Of a stretch of 64,000 nt of DNA, positions 8,794 to 16,521 are shown piece by piece (position 1 is the stretch's first letter; each line of letters starts with the position of its first letter). Made by a program: the position numbers and the translations under genes. Under the pieces are notes generated by a model. It saw only the letters and a program-made list of their open reading frames with translations, searched no databases and was not told where the DNA came from. The stretch comes from Pseudomonadota bacterium (GTDB lineage: Bacteria; Myxococcota_A; Polyangia; Polyangiales; Polyangiaceae): the NCBI GenBank assembly GCA_023423895.1, contig JAFAER010000249.1, positions 1 through 64,000 on the forward strand, given 5' to 3'.

Positions 8794-10062
8794 TCAGCCG
8801 AGGGCGCGATGCCCGATGTCCGACCGATGGTGCTCGCCGCGCCAGCGGATGCCGCTGACGGCGCGGTAGGCGAGGTCCCGCGCGTCGGCGAGGGTCGCGG
8901 CCTGCGCGCCCACCGTCAACACCCGCCCGCCGGCGGTGACGACGGCGTCGCCGTCGCGCTTGGTCCCTGCATGATACACGTAGGCACCTTCCGGTGCCGG
9001 CGCATCGAGGCCCTCGATGCGGTCGCCGGTCGCCGGCGATGCCGGGTACTTCTCCGCCGCCATCACGACCGCGAGCGCGGCGCCGGGCTTCGTCTTCGCC
9101 TGGAACTGCGAGAGGTCTCCCCTCGCCGCCCCGTCGAGGAGCGTGAACCAGTCACCGTCGAGCATCGGCACGAGCACCGTGGTCTCCGGATCGCCGAAGC
9201 GCACGTTGAACTCGAGGACGCGGGGGCGGCCCTGGTCGATCATCAGCCCGACGAAGAGCACGCCACGGAAGGGCGCGCCTTCTTCGGCCATCGTCCTGAG
9301 CGTCGGCTCGACGATCGCCTTCATCACCTCCGCGGCGATTTCCGGCGTGACGACCGGCGCAGGCGCATAGGCGCCCATGCCGCCCGTGTTCGGCCCGCGA
9401 TCGCCGTCGAACACGCGCTTGTGGTCCTGGGCGGCGACGAGCGGGATCGCGCGCGTGCCGTCGCAGACGACGTGGAAGCTCGCCTCTTCACCGGGTAAGA
9501 GGTCCTCGAGGACGATCGTGCGGCCCGCGTCGCCGAGCTGGCCGCGCGTGATCATCCGATCGATGGCTTCGCAAGCCTCCTCGACGCTCGACGCGACGAC
9601 GACGCCCTTGCCGGCGCACAGCCCGTCGGCCTTCACCACCAGCGGGCGGCCGGCCTTGCGGACGTGCGCCTTCGCGGCCTCGGCGTCCTGGAACACGGCA
9701 AAATCCGCGGTGGGGACGCCGCCGCGCTTGCAGATCTGCTTCATGAACGCCTTCGATTCCTCGAGCCGGGCGGCGGCCTGGCTCGGGCCGAAGGCGAGGA
9801 TGCCCTTCTCGGCCAGGCGATCGACGAGACCGAGCGTCAGCGGGAGCTCGGGTCCGACGACGACGAGATCCACGCGCTCGCGGACCGCGAGCTCTACCAG
9901 AGCAGGGACGTCCGACGCGGCCACGGCGACGTTTCGGCCGATCGCGAGCGTGCCCGCGTTGCCGGGCGCAAAGAGCAGCTCGTGTTCCCCCGTACTGCGC
10001 GCGAGACCGGCGCCCAGCGCATGCTCCCGAGAACCGCCGCCAACCACGAGGATCTTCGACAT
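8794..10062 (-). CDS. purD: Phosphoribosylamine--glycine ligase (GARS)
   Basis: Step 2 of de novo purine synthesis: joins glycine to 5-phosphoribosylamine with ATP. The 422 residues show the full ATP-grasp family pattern: MSKILVVGGGSREHALGAGL at the N-terminus, VVVGPELPLTLGLVDRL, GPSQAAARLEESKAFMKQ, PLVVKADGLCAGKGVVVA, DHKRVFDGDRGPNTGGMGAY, FRGVLFVGLMID and LEFNVRFGDPETTVLVPML. The length is normal for the family. The ATG at 10062 is the family start; an in-frame extension upstream would run antisense to the PilZ-like gene and is rejected. The other two purine genes in the window, purK and purE, are 45 kb away, so there is no purine operon here. Cytoplasmic. Confidence 0.96.
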   Translation of the reverse strand: MSKILVVGGGSREHALGAGLARSTGEHELLFAPGNAGTLAIGRNVAVAASDVPALVELAVRERVDLVVVGPELPLTLGLVDRLAEKGILAFGPSQAAARLEESKAFMKQICKRGGVPTADFAVFQDAEAAKAHVRKAGRPLVVKADGLCAGKGVVVASSVEEACEAIDRMITRGQLGDAGRTIVLEDLLPGEEASFHVVCDGTRAIPLVAAQDHKRVFDGDRGPNTGGMGAYAPAPVVTPEIAAEVMKAIVEPTLRTMAEEGAPFRGVLFVGLMIDQGRPRVLEFNVRFGDPETTVLVPMLDGDWFTLLDGAARGDLSQFQAKTKPGAALAVVMAAEKYPASPATGDRIEGLDAPAPEGAYVYHAGTKRDGDAVVTAGGRVLTVGAQAATLADARDLAYRAVSGIRWRGEHHRSDIGHRALG

Positions 10063-10104
10063 CGTGGGCGCTCGTTTATCACGCGTGCGTGGTAGCCTGA
10101 AGCC

Positions 10105-11064
10105 GTGGCCGACAACGCCCGACCTCCCGTCGCCGTCCGCATCGTCCGTCCGTACGACACGGAAGAGGCTTTTCTCGAGAACGAGCTCGAGACCGTCGGC
10201 AAGACGAGCGTGATCCTCATCGGTGCGCACTCGCGTCCGACGGGCGTCATCTTGCGGTTCGAGGTGGTGCTCGCTTCCGGAGCGACCGTTCTCCGCGGCG
10301 AGGGCCGCGTGCTTGCGCACAAGGAGAGCGCGTTCCGCGGACAACCCGGGCTCGCGCTCCGCTTCACGCGGCTCGATCCGAAGTCGAAGACGCTCGTCGA
10401 TCGGGCAGCGGCCATCAGGGAAGCCCGCCTCGCTGGTGATGCGACGCGGTCGGCGCCGCCTCCTCCGCCGGCGCCTTCTTCGTCGCCGGTGTCGGTGTCG
10501 TCACCGCCTCCATCTCAGGTGGCTGAGCTCCCGCATGCCGGGCGTGCCGAGTCGGGCAGACCGCCCGGAAGGACGACGACGTCGGGACGGCCTTCGGCGC
10601 CGCCCCCTCCGTCGATGCCGCCCGATCCGGTACTGGCGCACATCCTCACGTCACCGACGCCGCCCCCACCGGCGCCTGTTCCCGCGTCCGTTCCCGTTCC
10701 CGCCGCCGAGGAAGAGCATCCGAGCGCGGCGGACGCGGCGACGGCGGACGACGATCAGGCGAATGCCGCGCGCGAGGAGCCGAGCCACACGAGCGATGTG
10801 CCGCCGCGGCCGCAGGCGATCACGAGCTTGCCCATGCCCCCGCTCTCGTCGCCGCCGTCGGCTCTTCCCTCCGCGCCTCCGGTAGCTCCTTCGGTGGCTC
10901 CTTCATCTGCTCCGCCCGCGACTGCTGCGCCGTCCGAAGGTCACGATGAGCCTCGGCCCTCCGTCGCGCCGTCGGACCGCGACTCTCTCCTCGCCCGACT
11001 GCGACAGCGCGCGGCAAGCCTGACCGAAGAACAGATGGCTGCCATCCTGCGTCGACAGGGCTGA
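10105..11064 (+). CDS. PilZ-like domain protein with proline-rich tail
   Basis: A 319-residue protein with GTG start. Residues 1-110 (ARPPVAVRIVRPYDTEEAFLENEL, SRPTGVILRFEVVLASGATVLRGEGRVL, GQPGLALRFTRLDPKSKTLVDR) look like the PilZ-type beta-barrel domain common in myxobacteria; the G...LxFxxL pattern is present, but a full RxxxR...D/NxSxxG c-di-GMP motif is not obvious. The rest is low-complexity Pro/Ser/Ala with a short C-terminal helix (DRDSLLARLRQRAASLTEEQMAAILRRQG). There is no signal peptide, so it is probably cytoplasmic. It lies between purD (divergent) and a kinase. A regulatory or adaptor role is plausible, but c-di-GMP binding is uncertain. Confidence 0.7.
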   Translation: MADNARPPVAVRIVRPYDTEEAFLENELETVGKTSVILIGAHSRPTGVILRFEVVLASGATVLRGEGRVLAHKESAFRGQPGLALRFTRLDPKSKTLVDRAAAIREARLAGDATRSAPPPPPAPSSSPVSVSSPPPSQVAELPHAGRAESGRPPGRTTTSGRPSAPPPPSMPPDPVLAHILTSPTPPPPAPVPASVPVPAAEEEHPSAADAATADDDQANAAREEPSHTSDVPPRPQAITSLPMPPLSSPPSALPSAPPVAPSVAPSSAPPATAAPSEGHDEPRPSVAPSDRDSLLARLRQRAASLTEEQMAAILRRQG

Positions 11065-11254
11065 CCAGCCGCGCGCGCGTTCGTGCGCGCGGGACCGAGC
11101 GACGCTGCTTCCGAGCGATGAATCGTGCGCGGGATGGCGCGGCATGGCGCCGAACCACGCCCACTTGCCCACGCCTACCTAGTAACCGCCCGAAGGCGCG
11201 GGCCCTTCGAACCCCTCGCTTGGCGACGCAATCCGCGTGATACTTCGACGGGGG

Positions 11255-12994
11255 ATGGATCTCACGCAATTCCAGCCCGGCTACCGGCTCGACCGGTACG
11301 AGTTGCTGTGCCCGCTCGCATACGGCGGCATGGCCTCGGTCTGGCTCGCTCGCTTCGGCGGGCGGCTCGGATTCGAGCGCATGGTGGTCATCAAGATGAT
11401 CCTGCCCCAGTACTCGCAGGATCCTCGCTTCCAGGAGATGTTCCTCGACGAGGCGCGCATCGCGTCTCGCATCGAGCACTCGAACGTCGCGCGCATCCTC
11501 GACGTCGGTGAGCTCGCGGACAACTACTACATCGTCATGGAGTGGGTCGACGGCGACTCGCTCTCGAAGGTCCTGCGTACGGCCGAGCAGCGCAAGCAGC
11601 GCATCCCGTCGGGGATCGCGATGCGGATCATCGCCGACGCGGCCGCAGGGCTGCATGCCGCCCACGAGCTCAGGGATCGCGACGGCACGCACCTCGGGGT
11701 CGTGCATCGTGACGTCTCTCCGCAGAACATCCTCATCGCCAACAGCGGCGCGACGACGATCATCGACTTCGGTGTCGCAAAAGCGCGCGACCGCGTCTCC
11801 CAGGAGACGAGCGCGGGTCAGCTCAAAGGAAAGATCCGCTACATGGCGCCGGAGCAGGCGCTCGGGCGGAACATCGATCCTCGTGCGGACGTGTGGGCGC
11901 TCGGGGCGATGCTCTACGAGATGTTCACGGGCAACCCGCCCTACGACGGCCCGAACGAGGTCGCGACGCTCCACAAGCTCACGAGCGGGCAGCGGCCGTC
12001 TCCGATGCCTCCGTCGGTTCCGGAGGTCGTTCGGGCCGTCATCGAACGGGCGCTCGCGTACGAGCCGGAAGACCGGTTCTCGAGCGCCCTCGAGCTGAAT
12101 CTCGCGCTCGAAGGCGCGATGGTCGAGATCAACGAACCGACCACGGCCGCGGTCGTGGCGCACTACACGGGCCAGCTCCTCGCGGATCGCAAGGCGGCTC
12201 GCAAGCGGGCGGTCGACGCCGCGCTCGACAACGCACGCCGACGAGAGAACGGGCAGCGCGAGTCGATCGTTCATCCCATCCCGACGGCCACAGGGCAGTT
12301 TCCCGCGGCTCTGCCCATCCCGAACGCGCGCACCGCGACGCCGATCTTCCAGAGCGACGCTCCGTCTGCGCCGAGCGGTGGAACCGGGCCGATCAGCATG
12401 AGTGAATCACCGAGCGCGGCGAGCAGTGCGACGCTGGGCTCGGCGAACATGGAGTACTTCCCGGCGGAGCCCGTGGATCAAGCCGCGCGTCGACGACGGT
12501 ATCTCGCCGCCGCTGCGCTCGGGGTCTCCGTCGCGGCCGGTGTGATCGGCGCGATCCTCATCTTCACGGCCGTCGTGAAGGACCACAAGCCTTCGTCGAC
12601 GACCGGCTCGCGTCGCGCAGAGCCCGGCGCGTCCGTCGCGGCCCCCGCGAGCGAGACGACGACGGCAGCGGCGATCGCGACCGTGCCGAGCACCGCGAAC
12701 GATCCCACACCCGACATGGCGGAGGTGACGGCGGCAACCGAACCGACGACGCCGGCACCGACGACGTCCCTGGCGACATCCGCAGCAGCACCGTCGTCCA
12801 CGACATCCTCATCCTCATCCTCGTCCTCGTCCTCGTCCTCGTTGGTCGCGCACGCCGAAACACCGCCGTCGAAGCCGACCGTCAACAGCACGCCGTCCGT
12901 CCACAAGACCACACCGACAACGGCGCCGAAGCCGAGACCATCGCCATCGCCGGCGCCCACCGTGACGAGCACCAAGGTCGATCGCGGGTTCTGA
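11255..12994 (+). CDS. Transmembrane Ser/Thr protein kinase, second copy of module
   Basis: A Hanks-type kinase of 579 residues. Gly-loop LAYGGMASVW (21-30), VIK lysine (47), catalytic loop HRDVSPQN (151-158), DFG (171-173), YMAPEQ (197-201), DVWALGAMLYEMFTG. In the catalytic loop the usual HRDxKPxN lysine is a serine; this HRDVSPQN variant is common in myxobacterial kinases and is thought to be active. One membrane segment (YLAAAALGVSVAAGVIGAILIF, about 412-435) precedes a Thr/Ser/Pro-rich extracytoplasmic tail holding a polyserine run encoded by TCC/TCA/TCG repeats near 12808-12842. The start is uncertain: ATG 11255 is chosen, but an in-frame GTG lies at 11237. The secreted partner follows 12 bp downstream. 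Confidence 0.92.
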   Translation: MDLTQFQPGYRLDRYELLCPLAYGGMASVWLARFGGRLGFERMVVIKMILPQYSQDPRFQEMFLDEARIASRIEHSNVARILDVGELADNYYIVMEWVDGDSLSKVLRTAEQRKQRIPSGIAMRIIADAAAGLHAAHELRDRDGTHLGVVHRDVSPQNILIANSGATTIIDFGVAKARDRVSQETSAGQLKGKIRYMAPEQALGRNIDPRADVWALGAMLYEMFTGNPPYDGPNEVATLHKLTSGQRPSPMPPSVPEVVRAVIERALAYEPEDRFSSALELNLALEGAMVEINEPTTAAVVAHYTGQLLADRKAARKRAVDAALDNARRRENGQRESIVHPIPTATGQFPAALPIPNARTATPIFQSDAPSAPSGGTGPISMSESPSAASSATLGSANMEYFPAEPVDQAARRRRYLAAAALGVSVAAGVIGAILIFTAVVKDHKPSSTTGSRRAEPGASVAAPASETTTAAAIATVPSTANDPTPDMAEVTAATEPTTPAPTTSLATSAAAPSSTTSSSSSSSSSSSSLVAHAETPPSKPTVNSTPSVHKTTPTTAPKPRPSPSPAPTVTSTKVDRGF

Positions 12995-13006
12995 TACGCT
13001 TCGTCC

Positions 13007-14035
13007 ATGCGTGTGACGAACCGGGTCTACGCCGCAGTCGCCGCCGCCACCGTCCTCCTCAGCGCGTCCGGTCATGCACACGCGCAGAGCCTCGCGGACC
13101 GCGAAACCGCGCGCAGCCTGATGGACGAAGGCGACAAGAAGCGCGACGCGGGCGACCTGAAGGGCGCGCTCAAGAACTACGAAGCGGCCGACGCCATCAT
13201 GCACGTCCCGACGACCGGTCTCGAGGTCGCGCGCGCGCAGGCCGCGCTCGGACACCTTCTCGAGGCACGAGACGTGCTCGGGCGTGTGCTCCGGACGCCT
13301 GCAAAGCCGGGGGAGCCGGCGCCGTTCACCGCCGCGCGCAAGGCGGCCGATGCTTTGAACACGGACATCGGAGGCAGGATCCCCTCGATCCTCGTCGTCG
13401 TGACGAACGGCGAGGCCTCGCGACAGCCGCAGATCTCGATCGACGGCGAGCTCATCCCGCCTGCCGCCGCGAACGTGCCTCGGAAGGTGAATCCCGGCGC
13501 GCACACGGTGCTCGTGAAGGCGGGCTCCGTCGAGAAGCGGCTCGACGTCAGCGTCGTCGAGAAAGAGAACAAGACGGTCAACGTCGATGTGAACGACGAG
13601 CCGCCGCCGATGCCGAAGGACTCCACGCCAGAGGCGCCGCCGCCGGAGCCGGGCGGATCGTCCGCCGGCAAGGTGCTCATGTTCTCCGGCTTCGGCGTCG
13701 CGCTCGTGGGCATCGGCGTCGGCAGCGTCACGGGTGTGATGAGCCTGACGAAGACCAACGATCTGAAGTCCATCTGCCCGAACGACCAGTGCCCACCGGG
13801 CAAACAGGGCGAGATCGACTCCGCGACGTCGCTCGGAAACATCTCGACGGCAGCCTTCGTCGTCGGCGGCGTCGGCCTCGGCGTCGGGATCGTGGGGCTG
13901 CTCATGTCGTCCGGCGGAGAGAAGCAGCCTCCCGCGTCGGCCGCGCACGTGCGTCGCCCAGGGTCTGCATTCGCGCCCGAGAACGTGCGCGCCGTGCTCG
14001 GCCCGTCGTACGTCGGCGTCGCCGGCGCGTTCTGA
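13007..14035 (+). CDS. Secreted TPR/PEGA-like protein partnered with kinase (paralogue)
   Basis: A 342-residue paralogue of the protein at 3746-4780. Signal peptide MRVTNRVYAAVAAATVLLSASGHAHA, then a TPR-like helix pair (ARSLMDEGDKKRDAGDLKGALKNYEAADAI), a PEGA-like beta region (QISIDGELIPPAAANVPRKVNPGAHTVLVKAG), a Pro-rich linker and two C-terminal hydrophobic segments (VLMFSGFGVALVGIGVGSVTGV and ISTAAFVVGGVGLGVGIVGLLM) with a Cys-bearing loop between them (ICPNDQCPPGKQ, matching ECRNKICGRDQ in the paralogue). The same order (kinase then this protein) and the 12-bp spacing indicate a co-transcribed unit. A hairpin terminator candidate follows at 14047-14077. The role is unknown; probably an envelope sensor or scaffold for the kinase. 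Confidence 0.85.
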   Translation: MRVTNRVYAAVAAATVLLSASGHAHAQSLADRETARSLMDEGDKKRDAGDLKGALKNYEAADAIMHVPTTGLEVARAQAALGHLLEARDVLGRVLRTPAKPGEPAPFTAARKAADALNTDIGGRIPSILVVVTNGEASRQPQISIDGELIPPAAANVPRKVNPGAHTVLVKAGSVEKRLDVSVVEKENKTVNVDVNDEPPPMPKDSTPEAPPPEPGGSSAGKVLMFSGFGVALVGIGVGSVTGVMSLTKTNDLKSICPNDQCPPGKQGEIDSATSLGNISTAAFVVGGVGLGVGIVGLLMSSGGEKQPPASAAHVRRPGSAFAPENVRAVLGPSYVGVAGAF

Positions 14036-14046
14036 CCTGGCGAGCC

Positions 14047-14077
14047 GGCAACGGCTACGACGTCGGTCGCCGTTGCC
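14047..14077. terminator. Bidirectional terminator-like hairpin
   Basis: GGCAACGGC (14047-14055) and GCCGTTGCC (14069-14077) are perfect 9-bp inverted arms around a 13-base loop. It sits between the convergent ends of the secreted kinase-partner gene and the BtpA-family gene, where a shared terminator is expected. There is no T-tract, so rho-independent termination is only plausible. Confidence 0.45.
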
Positions 14078-14100
14078 CCGACGCACCGCCTCGCACGCGG

Positions 14101-14880
14101 TCAGACGAACGCTTGTCGGTACGCGTCGGCAAACGTCTTCGCGAGCGCGACCTCGATCGGACCGCCCGGCACCCCGCCGGCGCGGAGCGCACTCCCGACG
14201 ATCACACCGGTCGCGTGCTCGGCCAAGAGCGGAAGGGTGTCGAGCGTGGCGCCGCTCGCGACGAGCACCGGCGTTTGCCCTGCGGCGCGCTTCACGGCGG
14301 CGAGCTTGTCGACGTCGACGCCTTTGCCCGTCCCCTCGCCCGTCACGAGGACGGCCTCCGCCATCGCCCGTTTCGTCGTGTCCTCGACCTCCTGGGCGAT
14401 CGGCCTCGACGCTCCGAGCGGAGACGAATGTTTCACATCGACGTCGGCCCAGATGCCGATGGTCTCGGCGCCCAGCGCACGTCGTGTACGCAGAAGCGAG
14501 GCGGCTTCGCCCTGGATGACGCCCTGATCGGTGACGCGCGCGCCGGTGAGCACGTTCACGCGGACGAACTTCGCGCCGGAACAAAGCGCGACACCGAGAG
14601 CCGACTCCGCATCGTTCCGGAGCACGTTGATGCCGAGCGTGACGTCAGGCGCGGCCTCTCTCACCGCCAGCGCACACGCCGTCATCGCCGCCACGGTGAC
14701 GGCGGGGACACGCCCGGCGAAGAACGGGACGTCGCCGAAGTTCTCGACGATGATCGCGTCGTAGCGCGCTCCCGCAAGCGCACGCGCACAGGCCGCAGCC
14801 GACCTCGCGCACTCGGACGCCGACAGCGACGAGCGTGGGCTACCGGGGAGCGCAGGGAGATGGATGACGCCGACGAGCAT
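14101..14880 (-). CDS. BtpA/SgcQ family TIM-barrel protein
   Basis: A 259-residue soluble protein matching the BtpA/SgcQ family: MLVGVIHLPALPGSPRSS at the start, YDAIIVENFGDVPFF, LGINVLRNDAESALGVA, FVRVNVLTGARVTDQGVIQGEAA, IWADVDVKHSSPLG and VLVASGATLDTLPLLAEHATGVIVGSALR. The fold is a (beta/alpha)8 barrel. In cyanobacteria BtpA is linked to photosystem I stability; elsewhere the enzyme activity is unassigned. The gene starts 12 bp after the gspN stop on the same strand, so it may be read from the secretion operon although no functional link is known. A phosphosugar or aldolase-like activity is possible, but nothing in the sequence proves it. Confidence 0.85.
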   Translation of the reverse strand: MLVGVIHLPALPGSPRSSLSASECARSAAACARALAGARYDAIIVENFGDVPFFAGRVPAVTVAAMTACALAVREAAPDVTLGINVLRNDAESALGVALCSGAKFVRVNVLTGARVTDQGVIQGEAASLLRTRRALGAETIGIWADVDVKHSSPLGASRPIAQEVEDTTKRAMAEAVLVTGEGTGKGVDVDKLAAVKRAAGQTPVLVASGATLDTLPLLAEHATGVIVGSALRAGGVPGGPIEVALAKTFADAYRQAFV

Positions 14881-14892
14881 GGCGCCAGCCTA

Positions 14893-15927
14893 TCACTTGA
14901 AGTTGAAGCTACCGCCCGGCGGCGTGTTCGGGCCGCCCAGGCCGCTGCCGGGTTGGACGTCCGGCCGTCCGAGCGTGCCGCCGACCCGGAGCGCGTAGAA
15001 GCCGTCGGCCGTCTTCGCGCGGCTCATCTTCGGATCCATCTCCAGCATCGGCTTCTCCTTCGAGCCGGGCGAGCCGAAGAGGAGCTTCGTCTTGTCGTTC
15101 TTGTTCCGATACGCGTCGTTGATCTTGAACTTGAGGTTCGCATCGAGGTGAGCGTCGGTCGCGACCTCGCGCATCTGGACCCTGCCGTCGCCGGTGACGT
15201 CGACGTCGCCGCCCGAGGCCGCAACCTTCGAGAGCTTGAGGACGCCGTCCTTCGCATCACCGTTGACGGTGAACGTCCCGACCTTGAGCCGCGGCAGCGT
15301 GAACGGGCCCATCGGAGTCTTGATCGTGAGCTCCTTCTGGTTGCCCGCGTTCATCTCCTTGATCTCGAGCGCGATGTTCCCGTTGCCCTTCGACGCCTTA
15401 CCCTCGGGGAGATTGAGCTTGATGGTGCCCGACAGCTTTCCGTCGATCGGAAAGCCGATGTTGGCCGCGATGACGTCGATACGCCCCACGTCGACGGCGT
15501 CGAACTCGATGTCGATGTCACGCGCCTTGCCCGAGTCCTCGAAGTTGCCCTTGATCGTCCCATCGAACGCTTCGACCTTGAAGCTGACGGACTTGTTGCC
15601 GACGAGTAGCCCGAGCAGCGAGATGCGCGCGCGCGCTTCGTCGATCGAGATGATGCTCGGCGCCTTCCCGGGCTCCGGCGAAGGCGAGATGAGGCGAACC
15701 CCCTTGGCCTTCACGCCGGTGAGGAACGACGAATCGAGGTCGTCGATCTGCAGCTCCTGCGGGTTGGCACTGTTCCGCTGCTGCGCATTGAACTGCGTGA
15801 CGATGCGATCCCTCAGCTTCTCGTACGGGAACGTCCACGAGAGGAAGATGACGAGGCAGAACAGGTAGAAGACCGGATAGCCGAGCTTCGGCGCGATCCG
15901 CTTCAGGCGCTCCTTCCACTTGTCCAT
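14893..15927 (-). CDS. gspN: Type II secretion system protein GspN
   Basis: A 344-residue bitopic inner-membrane protein. An N-terminal membrane segment (LGYPVFYLFCLVIFLSWTFPYEKL) is followed by a long beta-rich periplasmic domain with repeated strand signatures (SVSFKVEAFDGTIKGNF, IDIEFDAVDVGRIDVI, GKLSGTIKLNLPEG, GDVDVTGDGRVQM) resembling AsmA-like repeats, as in deltaproteobacterial GspN. The tail is Gly/Pro-rich (GLGGPNTPPGGSFNFK). The ATG at 15927 overlaps the gspM stop by one base; a GTG one codon earlier is also possible. GspN is absent from many type II systems, and its presence fits a myxobacterial locus. Its exact role in the assembly platform is not known. Confidence 0.85.
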   Translation of the reverse strand: MDKWKERLKRIAPKLGYPVFYLFCLVIFLSWTFPYEKLRDRIVTQFNAQQRNSANPQELQIDDLDSSFLTGVKAKGVRLISPSPEPGKAPSIISIDEARARISLLGLLVGNKSVSFKVEAFDGTIKGNFEDSGKARDIDIEFDAVDVGRIDVIAANIGFPIDGKLSGTIKLNLPEGKASKGNGNIALEIKEMNAGNQKELTIKTPMGPFTLPRLKVGTFTVNGDAKDGVLKLSKVAASGGDVDVTGDGRVQMREVATDAHLDANLKFKINDAYRNKNDKTKLLFGSPGSKEKPMLEMDPKMSRAKTADGFYALRVGGTLGRPDVQPGSGLGGPNTPPGGSFNFK

Positions 15928-16520
15928 CACTTGGTCCCCTTCGCGTCATCCGCCGAGCCGGCCGGCGCCGGGGTCGTCGCCGGCGCATTCCGGTCGTAGA
16001 CCGAGACGCCGATCTCGACGGGGCCGTACGAGTCGTTCTCGCCGGAGCGCTTGCGAATGTTCAGGCGCGTCACCGAGACCGGGTATTCGCTCTGCTCGAG
16101 CGCCTCGAGGAAGCGCGCGATCGGGCCCATGCCCGTGTTCTTCAGGCGGATGACCGTGTGGCGTTCGACGTACTGCTTGCCGTGATTCACGTCGGGCCGA
16201 TCGCTCGACTCGGAGATCTGCACGCCGGCTGCACTCGCGTTCTGCTCCAGGAAGCCGCCGAGCTGCGGCGCCTTCTTCGCGTAACGCGTCACGATCGAGT
16301 TCTTCCGCTCCTGACGCTCGCGGATCTTCGTGCGCGCGCCGTTCACCGCGGAGAGCGCCTCTTTGAGCTCGTCGTTGTCGGCACGCCGGCTCGCGACGAG
16401 CGACGACAGGCCGACGGGAATGGCGAGGAGGAAGACCACGGCGAGCACGTAGACTGCAATGGACGCGACACGCTGCTCGCGCGGGTTCAGGCCCCAGCGT
16501 TCGAAGATCGAGAGCACCAT
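15927..16520 (-). CDS. gspM: Type II secretion system protein GspM
   Basis: A 197-residue inner-membrane protein of the secretion platform. A cytoplasmic start (MVLSIFERWGLNPREQRV) leads into one membrane segment (VASIAVYVLAVVFLLAIPVGLSSLV), then a coiled-coil stretch and a ferredoxin-like periplasmic domain (IRLKNTGMGPIARFLEALEQSEYPVSVTRLNIRKRSG). The RWGLNPREQR and FLEALE patterns are typical of GspM, which partners GspL. It lies 1 bp after gspL and overlaps gspN by one base, as expected for tight operon packing. The C-terminal tail is Ala/Pro-rich. Confidence 0.85.
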   Translation of the reverse strand: MVLSIFERWGLNPREQRVASIAVYVLAVVFLLAIPVGLSSLVASRRADNDELKEALSAVNGARTKIRERQERKNSIVTRYAKKAPQLGGFLEQNASAAGVQISESSDRPDVNHGKQYVERHTVIRLKNTGMGPIARFLEALEQSEYPVSVTRLNIRKRSGENDSYGPVEIGVSVYDRNAPATTPAPAGSADDAKGTK

Positions 16521-16521
16521 G

